Source of the DNA: a virus
Strand: one strand, 5' to 3'
Virus record (IMG/VR): IMGVR_UViG_3300009034_002371
Span: 18,762-82,761 of that record
DNA: 64,000 nt
Shown here: positions 15,866-23,515 of the stretch, piece by piece
How the letters are laid out: every line of letters starts with the position of its first letter
Position numbering within the stretch: position 1 is the stretch's first letter
Program-made: the position numbers and the translations under genes
Notes under the pieces: model-generated
What the model was told of the DNA's origin: nothing
What the model saw: only the letters and a program-made list of their open reading frames with translations
Database searches by the model: none

Positions 15866-17845
15866 GTGAAGGTGTTATTTTGTACTACATTCAGAGCTCG
15901 GAGGACAAGACCTACAGCAAAGGCTCCTATGTTGGAGCGGCTACCATGTGAGTATGTAGAATGTGGTAGCTTGCGGCAGGTTGAGAAGCATATAGATACT
16001 GCAGATGTTGTATTGTTAGATTGGCGACCTGGCTGGGTCAAGTTTTGGAGGCAGCTTGATTTCCTTAACGATTTACCCGTGCTTGTAGGCCGGTTTCATG
16101 GTGATATATGGCAGAAGCTAGAGCGCCCTGCGGGAGATTTGAAATTTGATGTTCATCTATCTCCTTTTTTGGAGGGTGCACGACTTCTTGCACCTCATAT
16201 AAAGTTTATTGATTGGCTAGATAAGATGCATTGGGTTCCGGCCTGCGTAGACGTTCCAAAGTACCAAGTATCGAAAGATATCGATATCTTATTCTGGGGT
16301 AGCCTCTCGAGCCATGTGTATTCGTTTAGAAGTTTTGCAAGCAAGACTCTGAGGAAGATGATTGTTAAAGATTATAAAGTACCGGGCAGTGTACGTGCTT
16401 TTGATGTACGTATTGACGATCATATTTATAACTATTCATATCTGAGTTACTCACATAGTGACTATATAGGGGACAAGTTGTTTAAGTTACTATCTAGAGT
16501 TAAGATATGTCCGACGGGTCCAGCACTTATGTGTGGAGTTAGCTTACCCGTTGGAAAGTTTCTCGAAAATGCTGTTTGTGGTGCTGTGAATTTGACTTGT
16601 GACTTTACTGACAGGAAAGCTTTAGGTTTCGAACATAAAAAGAACATCTGGATCACAGATACAAAACGCTTTACAGATGATCTTGTCTACCTACTGGAGC
16701 ATGACGATATCCGAGAAGAGATCTCGAGGAATGCAAGAGAGCTTATAGAGACTCGACATACTCGGGATGTTAGAGCTCAGGAGCTGTATACGTTTCTGTG
16801 TGATAAAACAAGTAGCTCTCGTCCTGGTAAAAAGGTCTCTCAGAGTTTGCCAAAATTAGAGGAGTTGGTAGTTGTCTTTTCGTCTACGTATAATGGTAGC
16901 AGAGGACCCTATGCAACTCATGTACACGGTATGTTGGGACACCTTCCATGTAAGTTTGTAACCTGTACCTCGGTGGGTGCTGTTCGAAAACAGATTGAAG
17001 CAGGTGCTGGTGTTGTTATACTGGACAAAGGGCCCCGGTTTACTCCCGATTGGAATGGGCATACATTTCTTAACGAGTTACCGGTGTTTGTATCTAGAAT
17101 TTACAATGATACCTGGCATCCCGTAGAGCAAGATCCTGGTAACGTGCGGCTTGATGCTCTTTTTGTCCAGTATTTTGAATCGTCGAAACGGACTCGACCA
17201 GAGCTTGCAGATAAAATGGTTCAAGTTCCTCCTAGCGTGGATGTATATGATTTAGAGCCTGTTCGTGATATTGATATACTGTCCTGGGGGGGCATTAGCC
17301 AACATTATCGGCTTCGTAGGCTTATTCGTCAATGGCTACAAAAGCGAGTAGTTGGGGAGTTGGATATAGTTGATGAGTATTTAACGATCTACGAAGTTAA
17401 GCTTAATGGTAGGCGTTATAGATATGCACTTTTACATAAGTGCCGATCTGGTCTGTATACGGGGAAGAACTTGTTTAAGTTGATTGCACGTTCGAAAGTT
17501 TGTCCTACGGGTACCATGAACATCCGAAATTGTTACTATCCCCCGCTTGGTAAATACTTTGAAAATCCTGCAGCTGGGGCGGTTATGCTAAGTAACGAGT
17601 TTAGTGACAGGGAATCTCTGGGTTTTGAACATGGAAAGAATATCTGGATTTTAGAGGAAGGACAGTTTGTAGATAGTGTGGCTGAGGATTATTTTATAGA
17701 AAATCTCGTTTATCTGTTGGAACATGACGATATCCGAGAAGAGATCTCGAGGAATGCAAGAGAGCTTATAGAGACTCGACATACTCGGGATGTTAGAGCT
17801 CAGGAGCTGTATACGTTTCTGTGTGAGGAGACGAGAAAGAGATAG
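15866..17845 (+). CDS. tandem-duplicated CgeB-like glycosyltransferase (two complete copies in one polypeptide)
   Basis: 659 residues from GTG 15866, two nucleotides after the preceding stop. Copy A (about 1-310): MKVLFCTTFRARR start, VDVPKYQVSKDIDILFWG, VGKFLENAVCGAVNL. A short Ser/Lys linker follows, then copy B (about 331-659): LEELVVVFSSTYN start, VDVYDLEPVRDIDILSWG, LGKYFENPAAGAVML. Both copies carry the family donor-site features, so both may be active, although copy B has AAG where others have ACG. The last 104 bp of both copies are identical (16700-16803 and 17723-17826). A fused pair may add two sugars in sequence or act as a built-in dimer (inference). Confidence 0.8.
   Translation: MKVLFCTTFRARRTRPTAKAPMLERLPCEYVECGSLRQVEKHIDTADVVLLDWRPGWVKFWRQLDFLNDLPVLVGRFHGDIWQKLERPAGDLKFDVHLSPFLEGARLLAPHIKFIDWLDKMHWVPACVDVPKYQVSKDIDILFWGSLSSHVYSFRSFASKTLRKMIVKDYKVPGSVRAFDVRIDDHIYNYSYLSYSHSDYIGDKLFKLLSRVKICPTGPALMCGVSLPVGKFLENAVCGAVNLTCDFTDRKALGFEHKKNIWITDTKRFTDDLVYLLEHDDIREEISRNARELIETRHTRDVRAQELYTFLCDKTSSSRPGKKVSQSLPKLEELVVVFSSTYNGSRGPYATHVHGMLGHLPCKFVTCTSVGAVRKQIEAGAGVVILDKGPRFTPDWNGHTFLNELPVFVSRIYNDTWHPVEQDPGNVRLDALFVQYFESSKRTRPELADKMVQVPPSVDVYDLEPVRDIDILSWGGISQHYRLRRLIRQWLQKRVVGELDIVDEYLTIYEVKLNGRRYRYALLHKCRSGLYTGKNLFKLIARSKVCPTGTMNIRNCYYPPLGKYFENPAAGAVMLSNEFSDRESLGFEHGKNIWILEEGQFVDSVAEDYFIENLVYLLEHDDIREEISRNARELIETRHTRDVRAQELYTFLCEETRKR
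16669..16803 (+). repeat. exact repeat in glycosyltransferase genes, copy 2 (shared with both other copies)
   Basis: Bases 16669-16763 equal 15710-15804, and 16700-16803 equal 17723-17826. This segment is therefore the bridge between the three copies. Confidence 0.9.
17723..17826 (+). repeat. 104-bp exact repeat in glycosyltransferase genes, copy 3
   Basis: Identical to 16700-16803, ending at the TGTGTGA just before the two C-termini diverge. It makes the 3' ends of the two halves of the fused gene the same at DNA level. Confidence 0.9.
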
Positions 17846-17870
17846 TTTAGACTAGAGTGAATAGGGGAGA

Positions 17871-17892
17871 TAACAATTCCGATGGATTGTTA
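17871..17892 (+). other. 7-bp hairpin in the intergenic gap 17846-18003
   Basis: TAACAAT (17871-17877) and ATTGTTA (17886-17892) pair perfectly around an 8-nt loop, 25 nt after the glycosyltransferase stop; no T-run follows. The rest of this 158-nt gap contains a 25-codon ATG frame (17882-17959; Cys/His-rich but without a well-placed ribosome site, so not called) and the candidate promoter motif. The gap probably separates two transcription units. Confidence 0.3.
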
Positions 17893-17969
17893 CTATGCTC
17901 ACGATATTGTCGAGCATTGTCATCGGTCAACTGCAGAAACACGGAGTTGTCTTCACTAAGTGACCAAAG

Positions 17970-17983
17970 TGTGTAATAATAAT
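17970..17983 (+). promoter_or_regulatory. candidate phage promoter motif TGTGTAATAATAAT, copy 2
   Basis: Perfect copy of the 14-mer at 1497-1510, placed 20 nt before ATG 18004 and just upstream of its ribosome site (GGAGAGGAG). Same orientation and same type of gap as copy 1. Function inferred from recurrence. Confidence 0.35.
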
Positions 17984-18003
17984 CGAGCGGAGAGGAGAGC
18001 ACA

Positions 18004-18408
18004 ATGATACAAATTAGGAAACATCCAGATGTTGAAGCAGCCCTGTATATATCGGGCTTGGATGTTAAATTACCTGCGGACCACTCGTGGGTAACTATAT
18101 CTAGTCGCTTCTCTGTCGATGAGATTGAAGGTTCGAAGAACCTTGAGGATGCCCTCAGGGTGAAATTCATTGAGATGCGAATTGACGGAGACTATAGCGA
18201 TGCTCCTAGTTGGTTTCTCGAATCGTACGCCGATGCTGTACGTGTCCCGGTTGAGGTTCTGGACGATAATGAGTTGACAGCTGTGCAAAAACTGGAGAGT
18301 CTTAAAGCGTCTGCTCATCCTATTATGTGGGCTATTATACGTTCAGAACTGTTTAATGTAGAGAGTGAAGGGCGAAATCGCCCTACCGTGCTTAATATGT
18401 TGCGATAG
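18004..18408 (+). CDS. hypothetical protein of the small virion-protein pattern
   Basis: 134 residues, ATG 18004 with GGAGAGGAG 6-8 nt upstream. No recognised family. The first half (WVTISSRFSVDEIEGSKNLE... ALRVKFIEMRID) recalls the 'S..L..AL....I' pattern of the products at 1552 and 1985; the second half contains 'NELTAVQKLESLKASAHP'. It follows the candidate promoter and starts a new set of genes, next to a methyltransferase. It may be a structural or accessory protein; I cannot assign a role. Confidence 0.55.
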   Translation: MIQIRKHPDVEAALYISGLDVKLPADHSWVTISSRFSVDEIEGSKNLEDALRVKFIEMRIDGDYSDAPSWFLESYADAVRVPVEVLDDNELTAVQKLESLKASAHPIMWAIIRSELFNVESEGRNRPTVLNMLR

Positions 18409-18425
18409 GTGTGCGAGGTAGAGAT

Positions 18426-19052
18426 ATGAGGGAGTTTGATTACGACGCTGCATATTTTGAAAATATGTTGCATATGTATAGCGGGTCGGCCGGGAAGATT
18501 GCTGAGACCCGCTGGGACTTTGTTAAAGAAGCGGGGGCCCGTACAATTTTGGATTTTGGGTGTGGTTGTAACTTTATGACTATATTCGCTCCTGATGGAA
18601 CTGATGTGGATTCATACGATATAGGGCATATCGACGATAATCCATATCCGCAAACTGGTATACGCCGTGATCATTATGATTTGGTCCTTTTCCATGATGT
18701 GTTGGAGCATATTGACTGGGAGAATAATCCAGATGCGAAGATAGAGGAGATAGTCCAGAAGACACGGTGGATATCTGTAACTGTTCCTATGTTACCCGAT
18801 GGACAGCCACTAGAGGAATGGAAGCACTATAAGCCAGGTGAACACCTGACTTACTTTACGGGAGAATCTCTCGACAAGTTTTTTGAGGAGCGTGGGTTCG
18901 TGAAAGCAAAAAGTGGGTATCCGGAATGCCCACCACGTATAGATATTTTGTCGGTGCTTTATAGGAGGGAGGATGAACCTCTTCGGGCATCACAATCCTC
19001 AGCTACTTCGACGTCTAGTATTCCTGAAACTAGAAAAGTATCTGAGGTGTGA
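18426..19052 (+). CDS. class I SAM methyltransferase (type 11/12-like)
   Basis: 208 residues from ATG 18426 (GAGG at 18415-18418); the in-frame GTG 18411 has no better site. Motif I TILDFGCGCNFMTIF, then 'YDLVLFHDVLEHID', the acidic/aromatic strand found in the ubiquinone-methyltransferase-like group, and 'GEHLTYFTGESLDKFFEERG', typical of small methyltransferases in sugar clusters. The C-terminal ~20 residues are Ser/Thr-rich (SQSSATSTSSIP), a minor version of the serine tails in this region. Likely modifies a metabolite or glycan; acceptor unknown. Confidence 0.82.
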   Translation: MREFDYDAAYFENMLHMYSGSAGKIAETRWDFVKEAGARTILDFGCGCNFMTIFAPDGTDVDSYDIGHIDDNPYPQTGIRRDHYDLVLFHDVLEHIDWENNPDAKIEEIVQKTRWISVTVPMLPDGQPLEEWKHYKPGEHLTYFTGESLDKFFEERGFVKAKSGYPECPPRIDILSVLYRREDEPLRASQSSATSTSSIPETRKVSEV

Positions 19053-19090
19053 AGTAAGAGCGGAGGCAAATAACGCTCAAGGAGGCGTAA

Positions 19091-20647
19091 ATGAGATTAG
19101 GGGTGGTAATAAACCAGCCTGGAGCTGCCAAACCGGAGGATCAAAAGATACTTAAGCTACCTGGCGTTAAGCCGGTAGAAGTATCGGTTGAAGTACCTCC
19201 CGATGGTACCGTAGTTGAAGTAGCGCAGCTACCGGCAGGTGTTAAAACTATTGAGATTCCGGAGCAACCTGTGGAACAGGTTCAGCCTGCTATTGCTCCT
19301 CTCGGTGCTGCTGCCAGAGCTGGTGCAGTGGAGGGAGCTCCACAGGTACCACCGGGCAGAAAGATTATCTTATATCAGCGCCAGTCGCCAGGTGACATCT
19401 TGACTATGTCGAATCCCGTTGGCGACCTGAAACGGACATATCCCGATTGGTTTATAGATGTAAAATCTCCAGCTCAGGAGGTCTGGCTTAATAATCCACA
19501 TCTCACACCACTTGATGAAAACGATCCAACGGTGGAGAAATATGATGTCACGTACGATGATATCAATATTAGCGGCTGGGATGGACTTCACTTTACGGAT
19601 GCGTTTCGATACGATATAGAGAGGAAATTAAACTCTAATCCGGCGATGGTGTCGAAGTGGGGGAGAGTAGAGATAAGAAAGACCAGTTTCCGACCGGAGT
19701 TGTATATATCCGATGACGAGAGGAGCTGGTGGTCCCAGGTTCATTGCGAATTCTTCTGGGACGGTCCCTATTGGGTGATTAACGCGGGGCGAAAGCCTGA
19801 TAACGAATTAAAACAGTATCACCGGTGGCAGGAGTCAGTAGCACAGCTGAATGAGTACTTTGCCGGGCGCGTAAAGATAGTCCAAATGGGACACGAGAGT
19901 CATATACATCCTCCGCTGGAGGGTACTTTCAGCCTTGTAGGTAAAACTGATATACGGCAGCTTATCCGTCTCATATACTGGTCACATGGTACAATTGGAC
20001 CTCTGTCCTTTCAGTTTGTTATCTCAGGGGCCTTCGAGCAACCAGCTGTATGTGTGGCTGGTGGAAAGGAAGGAGTTCCGTGGCACCTTTATCCGCATAT
20101 GAGGTATATTTACACTAATGGTGCTCTGGAGTGCTGCAGGTGGGACGGGTGTTGGTTAGGGGGCATGCAGGGTGAATGTAAGGATTCTGTTGATGGTGTT
20201 CCCCATTGCTTCAGGTTAATCGAACCCCACATGATAGCAGACGGTGCTAAAATGTACTATGAGGGCGGTCGATTACCTATGCCGACTGAGGAGCAGGTTG
20301 AAGAGTGGACTAAAGATATTCTCATTCTTGAGGATCAACCTGATAGGCAAGAGGCGTTTCAGCAGAAGCTGGGCCATACCCACCGATTAACCATTCTAGA
20401 TAATGCTAAGGCAGCTATCAAGATACTTGGGGAAAAGTCCTTTGATGTAATATCGCTGGATCATCATCTTACTGATGAGAAACCAAAACAAGGGCAAACA
20501 CCCAACACGGGGGAAACGGTTGCCAAGTTTCTAGCGAAACAGAAACCTGATTCCCACATTATAGTGCATTGTCATGATGGTTTTGGTGTTAAGCTCATTA
20601 CAAAACACTTACCACAGGCAGAGCATCGTCCAGGTTATTGGGTCTAA
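19091..20647 (+). CDS. GT9-like glycosyltransferase fused to a cyclic-phosphate-processing receiver-like (cREC) domain
   Basis: 518 residues, ATG 19091 with GGAGG at 19081-19085. Residues 1-~85 are Pro/Val-rich and probably flexible. The middle resembles ADP-heptose-type GT9 enzymes: 'GDILTMSNPVGDLKRTYP' (first loop) and 'TDIRQLIRLIYWSHGTIGPLS' with 'PAVCVAGGKE' as the donor-side. From about residue 410 a second domain begins, DILILEDQPDRQEAF, then FDVISLDHHLTDE and 'TGETVAKFLAKQ...HIIVHCHDGFGVKLI'. This matches the receiver-like fold described as cyclic-phosphate processing receiver domain, with its DD-type N-terminal and SLDHxL motifs. The combination is unusual; regulation of or substrate supply for the transferase is possible. 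Confidence 0.65.
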   Translation: MRLGVVINQPGAAKPEDQKILKLPGVKPVEVSVEVPPDGTVVEVAQLPAGVKTIEIPEQPVEQVQPAIAPLGAAARAGAVEGAPQVPPGRKIILYQRQSPGDILTMSNPVGDLKRTYPDWFIDVKSPAQEVWLNNPHLTPLDENDPTVEKYDVTYDDINISGWDGLHFTDAFRYDIERKLNSNPAMVSKWGRVEIRKTSFRPELYISDDERSWWSQVHCEFFWDGPYWVINAGRKPDNELKQYHRWQESVAQLNEYFAGRVKIVQMGHESHIHPPLEGTFSLVGKTDIRQLIRLIYWSHGTIGPLSFQFVISGAFEQPAVCVAGGKEGVPWHLYPHMRYIYTNGALECCRWDGCWLGGMQGECKDSVDGVPHCFRLIEPHMIADGAKMYYEGGRLPMPTEEQVEEWTKDILILEDQPDRQEAFQQKLGHTHRLTILDNAKAAIKILGEKSFDVISLDHHLTDEKPKQGQTPNTGETVAKFLAKQKPDSHIIVHCHDGFGVKLITKHLPQAEHRPGYWV

Positions 20648-20665
20648 TCGGAGAGGAGACCTATA

Positions 20666-21433
20666 ATGATTACAAGTTTCAAGGAAAAAAAGCTTGTGGA
20701 GTACCTTGAGCCGGGAGGTAAGTATTTAATCCGTTTTGGGCATGGATTCGGGGACACTATCATGTTTATGCCCATCTATGATAAGTTAGTGGGGATGTTT
20801 ACCGATTGTCAAATAGACCTCTATGTGGAATCTGGACAGGAAGAGATCTGGAAGTCTGTAGCAGATAAGGACGCTCCCGGGTATGATGTAGTGTTCTCGC
20901 TGGACTTCCCCATGGCCATAGGTAGCGACCTCACAAAGCCAGCTAAATGTTGCATAGACGAAGTGGGTATTGAACCAATTACAGCCCTTGCAGAGCTTCC
21001 GGAGAAGCCGAGTCCGTTAGTTGGTATACATTATCAGGGAACAGCCTTACCGGATTCTGTTGGTTGTCCCCAGGAGGTAGCCCAACAGATATGGAACGAG
21101 GTTCTGGAATTTGGCAAAGTTCCCATAGAGTGCCACTTCGAGCACATGTTTCATAACCCAGTTAATAAAATGTTCTGGTTTGTTAGTAGCCATGTTAGAA
21201 ACTGTACTGCAAACCTCCATAATTTGATTGGGTTGATACAGCATACGGGAGCGTTTATGGGTGTTGCCTCCGGTCCTTGGGTGGCAGCTTTATCTATTAT
21301 GCCAGAGAGAACGTTGTATTTGGAGAAACATCACAAGTTAGAAACATATACCAGTGAGGCTAGAGCCCGGGTAGATGTACTTGACTATCGCTCCGGGAGT
21401 GTAAAAGAGTGGTTAGAGAGCCTGACATGGTGA
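20666..21433 (+). CDS. GT9-like (heptosyltransferase-fold) protein, short form
   Basis: 255 residues, ATG 20666 with a GGAGAGGAG site. 'YLIRFGHGFGDTIMFMPIYD' is the glycine-rich first loop of the GT9 N-terminal domain (GxGDxI...P), and 'QHTGAFMGVASGPWVAALSI' matches the donor-binding motif near the C-terminus, although the usual SGPxHLA is altered to SGPWVAA. It is shorter than typical family members (about 320-350). Cytoplasmic enzyme of glycan assembly by context; the altered motif leaves activity open. Confidence 0.7.
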   Translation: MITSFKEKKLVEYLEPGGKYLIRFGHGFGDTIMFMPIYDKLVGMFTDCQIDLYVESGQEEIWKSVADKDAPGYDVVFSLDFPMAIGSDLTKPAKCCIDEVGIEPITALAELPEKPSPLVGIHYQGTALPDSVGCPQEVAQQIWNEVLEFGKVPIECHFEHMFHNPVNKMFWFVSSHVRNCTANLHNLIGLIQHTGAFMGVASGPWVAALSIMPERTLYLEKHHKLETYTSEARARVDVLDYRSGSVKEWLESLTW

Positions 21434-21478
21434 TGGGTGTTTGGGGAGAACGCCATAAAAACGGAGAGGAGAACAATA

Positions 21479-22435
21479 ATGGCTAGAAAATATGCCATGA
21501 TAGTGACAGATTCCGGGTACCTAGGCGGGGTCAACGGGATGCTTAACGGGTTGTGGTACTATAATAACGATGTAGATTTCCACTATATCTATAAGGAAAG
21601 TAGACGTGGGGAACTCACTGCGTTCATGGAGGACGTAAAAAAGGACCCGTGGTATTCCGATCGAATCTATATGACGAAGTATGAGGAGTTAATAAATGAG
21701 GGTTACCCTGAAGGCTCAGGTCGCCCTCCATGGCGTCTCAAGTTCTACCGCTATCTATATGGTATTAGAAGATGTCAAGACTATGACGCCGCAGTCATAT
21801 TTGATGCGGATATGATAATAGTTAATAACTTCATGCGGTACTTTGATATTGCTGCCGAGACGGGAAGAATTTTAGTTCCTAATAACGATTACTCGGGAGA
21901 GGAGTTTGATTGTTATCGTGGAGGCTATAAAGGCGCTTCTTCCCCACCTCTCTATTGTATGCCGCTTTTCTTCGTTCCCAGTAACCCGGATATAATCAAA
22001 GCTTTCGAAAGGATTCCGGAGTTGGCTATAGAGCGAGATACAAGTGACATGGTTGCTTTTAATCACTCGATGATAGAGTCTAAGCTGATAGAGGAGCTTC
22101 TCCTACTGCCCGCTGTTTTGTGGTTACAAGTGCATTACTACTTTGTAATGCTGGCAAGGAGAAATATAGGTGGTAAACAGTATCTAGCACTACATAGGGG
22201 TGGTGATAGATTGTTCTCTTTTCATCGGCGGTGGTGGTTTGAATCCGACTGTAGGAAGAAAATAGTGATGCCCAAAACGGCTATAGGGGCTGCGTTTGCA
22301 TATAACAACGTGCGTCTGTTTTGGGAGTTTACTAGGTTCTTCAATCTACAGTGTCGCCACAATGTCGAGTGGCAGGAGAGGTGGGGCGACTTTCCTAAAG
22401 AGATACCAAAACCGAAGTTGCCAGGGAAGTATTAG
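21479..22435 (+). CDS. GT-A fold nucleotide-diphospho-sugar transferase
   Basis: 318 residues from ATG 21479 (GGAGAGGA 8 nt upstream); the longer frame from 21437 is not supported by a ribosome site. The chain begins KYAMIVTDSGYLGGVNGML and has the metal-binding DxD in 'AAVIFDADMIIVNN', flanked by 'YRYLYGIRRCQDYD', typical of GT8/GT-A enzymes. Late segment 'YLALHRGGDRLFSFHRRWWF' supplies a His close to the active site in similar proteins. Partner of the related gene 22465, 29 nt downstream. Sugar unknown. Confidence 0.75.
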   Translation: MARKYAMIVTDSGYLGGVNGMLNGLWYYNNDVDFHYIYKESRRGELTAFMEDVKKDPWYSDRIYMTKYEELINEGYPEGSGRPPWRLKFYRYLYGIRRCQDYDAAVIFDADMIIVNNFMRYFDIAAETGRILVPNNDYSGEEFDCYRGGYKGASSPPLYCMPLFFVPSNPDIIKAFERIPELAIERDTSDMVAFNHSMIESKLIEELLLLPAVLWLQVHYYFVMLARRNIGGKQYLALHRGGDRLFSFHRRWWFESDCRKKIVMPKTAIGAAFAYNNVRLFWEFTRFFNLQCRHNVEWQERWGDFPKEIPKPKLPGKY

Positions 22436-22464
22436 GTAGATTTCAGTCGAGAGGGAGGTTTACG

Positions 22465-23472
22465 ATGGGGGCAGGTGTACCGGGTAATAAATTCGCGTTT
22501 GTAGTGGGGGCGTCAGATAACTATTTGCAAGGTCTAACAGCCATGTTCAATAGTCTAGAATATCACGGTAGTACCGCTGATGTTCTCTTGATTCCCTGGA
22601 AACTACCAGAGGAATTTCTGAACGGACTTAGCAGGTATAGTTTCCAGGTTAGATTGTTTCCCAACGAGATACAACATCAGGTTTTGGCCACAGCTATAGA
22701 GAGGTTTAGAGTTGCGTATCAGGCCGGTGCAGAGTACGAGGCTGTGTGTTTGCTTGATGCCGATATGTTTTTCCTCGATAATGTTGATCTCTTCTTCGAG
22801 ATAGCTGCAAAGGGGTTTATAGTTACCGGCAGCAATGGGATGATTATTAACTTCAATACGGGTTACCAAAATCAGTACAGTCTGGATCTAGGTCAGCCTG
22901 AGTGGCCATATAAGAAGGTACATACAACTGCACCAATCTTTATAAGTCCTTCAGACTTGGATTGGTTTGAAGCGTTGTACAGTGCACGTCGTGTCGATTC
23001 GTGGGATGACTTTCTCTATCTTAACATTTTGGGTATAAAGCTGGGGAAGTATAAAAACATGTTGTGTATGCCTCCCTATGCGTTTACAGGGATACACCAC
23101 TGGGATCTGAAAGTAGAAACGGGTTTGGTACGTAAAAGTTCTGAGATAGTGCTTGCTGGTACAGAAGAGGCCGTGTATATGGCCCACGGTAAGTTCTGGG
23201 ACGAGAGCTATTGTAAAGATCTTCTCAATGTCATGCACCAGTACCTAGAGCGTTGGAATATGGGCGATATGTGTAAGCAAAGAGTGGAGGACGCTCATAA
23301 GATAGCTATTCAGGAGTTCCAAAAGTATCTTAATTATCAAGTTGGCCATGAACCAGAGCCCACTCCCGTTGCTTGGTTCCTTAAACGGCACTCGTCGAGT
23401 TCTAGTAGGATGTCCGCCTCACCAGGTAGCGGACCTGATAGAAGTTCTACTTCTTCAAAGGCAACTGTGTAG
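22465..23472 (+). CDS. GT-A fold glycosyltransferase (GT8-like) with Ser-rich C-terminal tail
   Basis: 335 residues, ATG 22465 with GAGGGAGG upstream. 'FAFVVGASDNYLQGLTAMFN' and the DxD motif in 'AVCLLDADMFFLDNVD' mark a GT8-like GT-A domain; 'VYMAHGKFWDE' near residue 235-245 gives the late His of the fold. The last ~35 residues are Ser-rich (RHSSSSSRMSASPGSG...), unusual for a cytoplasmic transferase and similar to the tails of the adhesin-like proteins nearby. The tail could be an acceptor mimic or tether; this is inference. Confidence 0.75.
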   Translation: MGAGVPGNKFAFVVGASDNYLQGLTAMFNSLEYHGSTADVLLIPWKLPEEFLNGLSRYSFQVRLFPNEIQHQVLATAIERFRVAYQAGAEYEAVCLLDADMFFLDNVDLFFEIAAKGFIVTGSNGMIINFNTGYQNQYSLDLGQPEWPYKKVHTTAPIFISPSDLDWFEALYSARRVDSWDDFLYLNILGIKLGKYKNMLCMPPYAFTGIHHWDLKVETGLVRKSSEIVLAGTEEAVYMAHGKFWDESYCKDLLNVMHQYLERWNMGDMCKQRVEDAHKIAIQEFQKYLNYQVGHEPEPTPVAWFLKRHSSSSSRMSASPGSGPDRSSTSSKATV

Positions 23473-23515
23473 ATAGTCCAATCTAACTAACCATGATCTA
23501 AATCACACTATTAAA

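Noticed and set aside
17882-17959. 25-codon Cys/His-rich ORF in the gap before 18004
   Set aside because: No properly spaced ribosome site, very short, and overlaps a hairpin.
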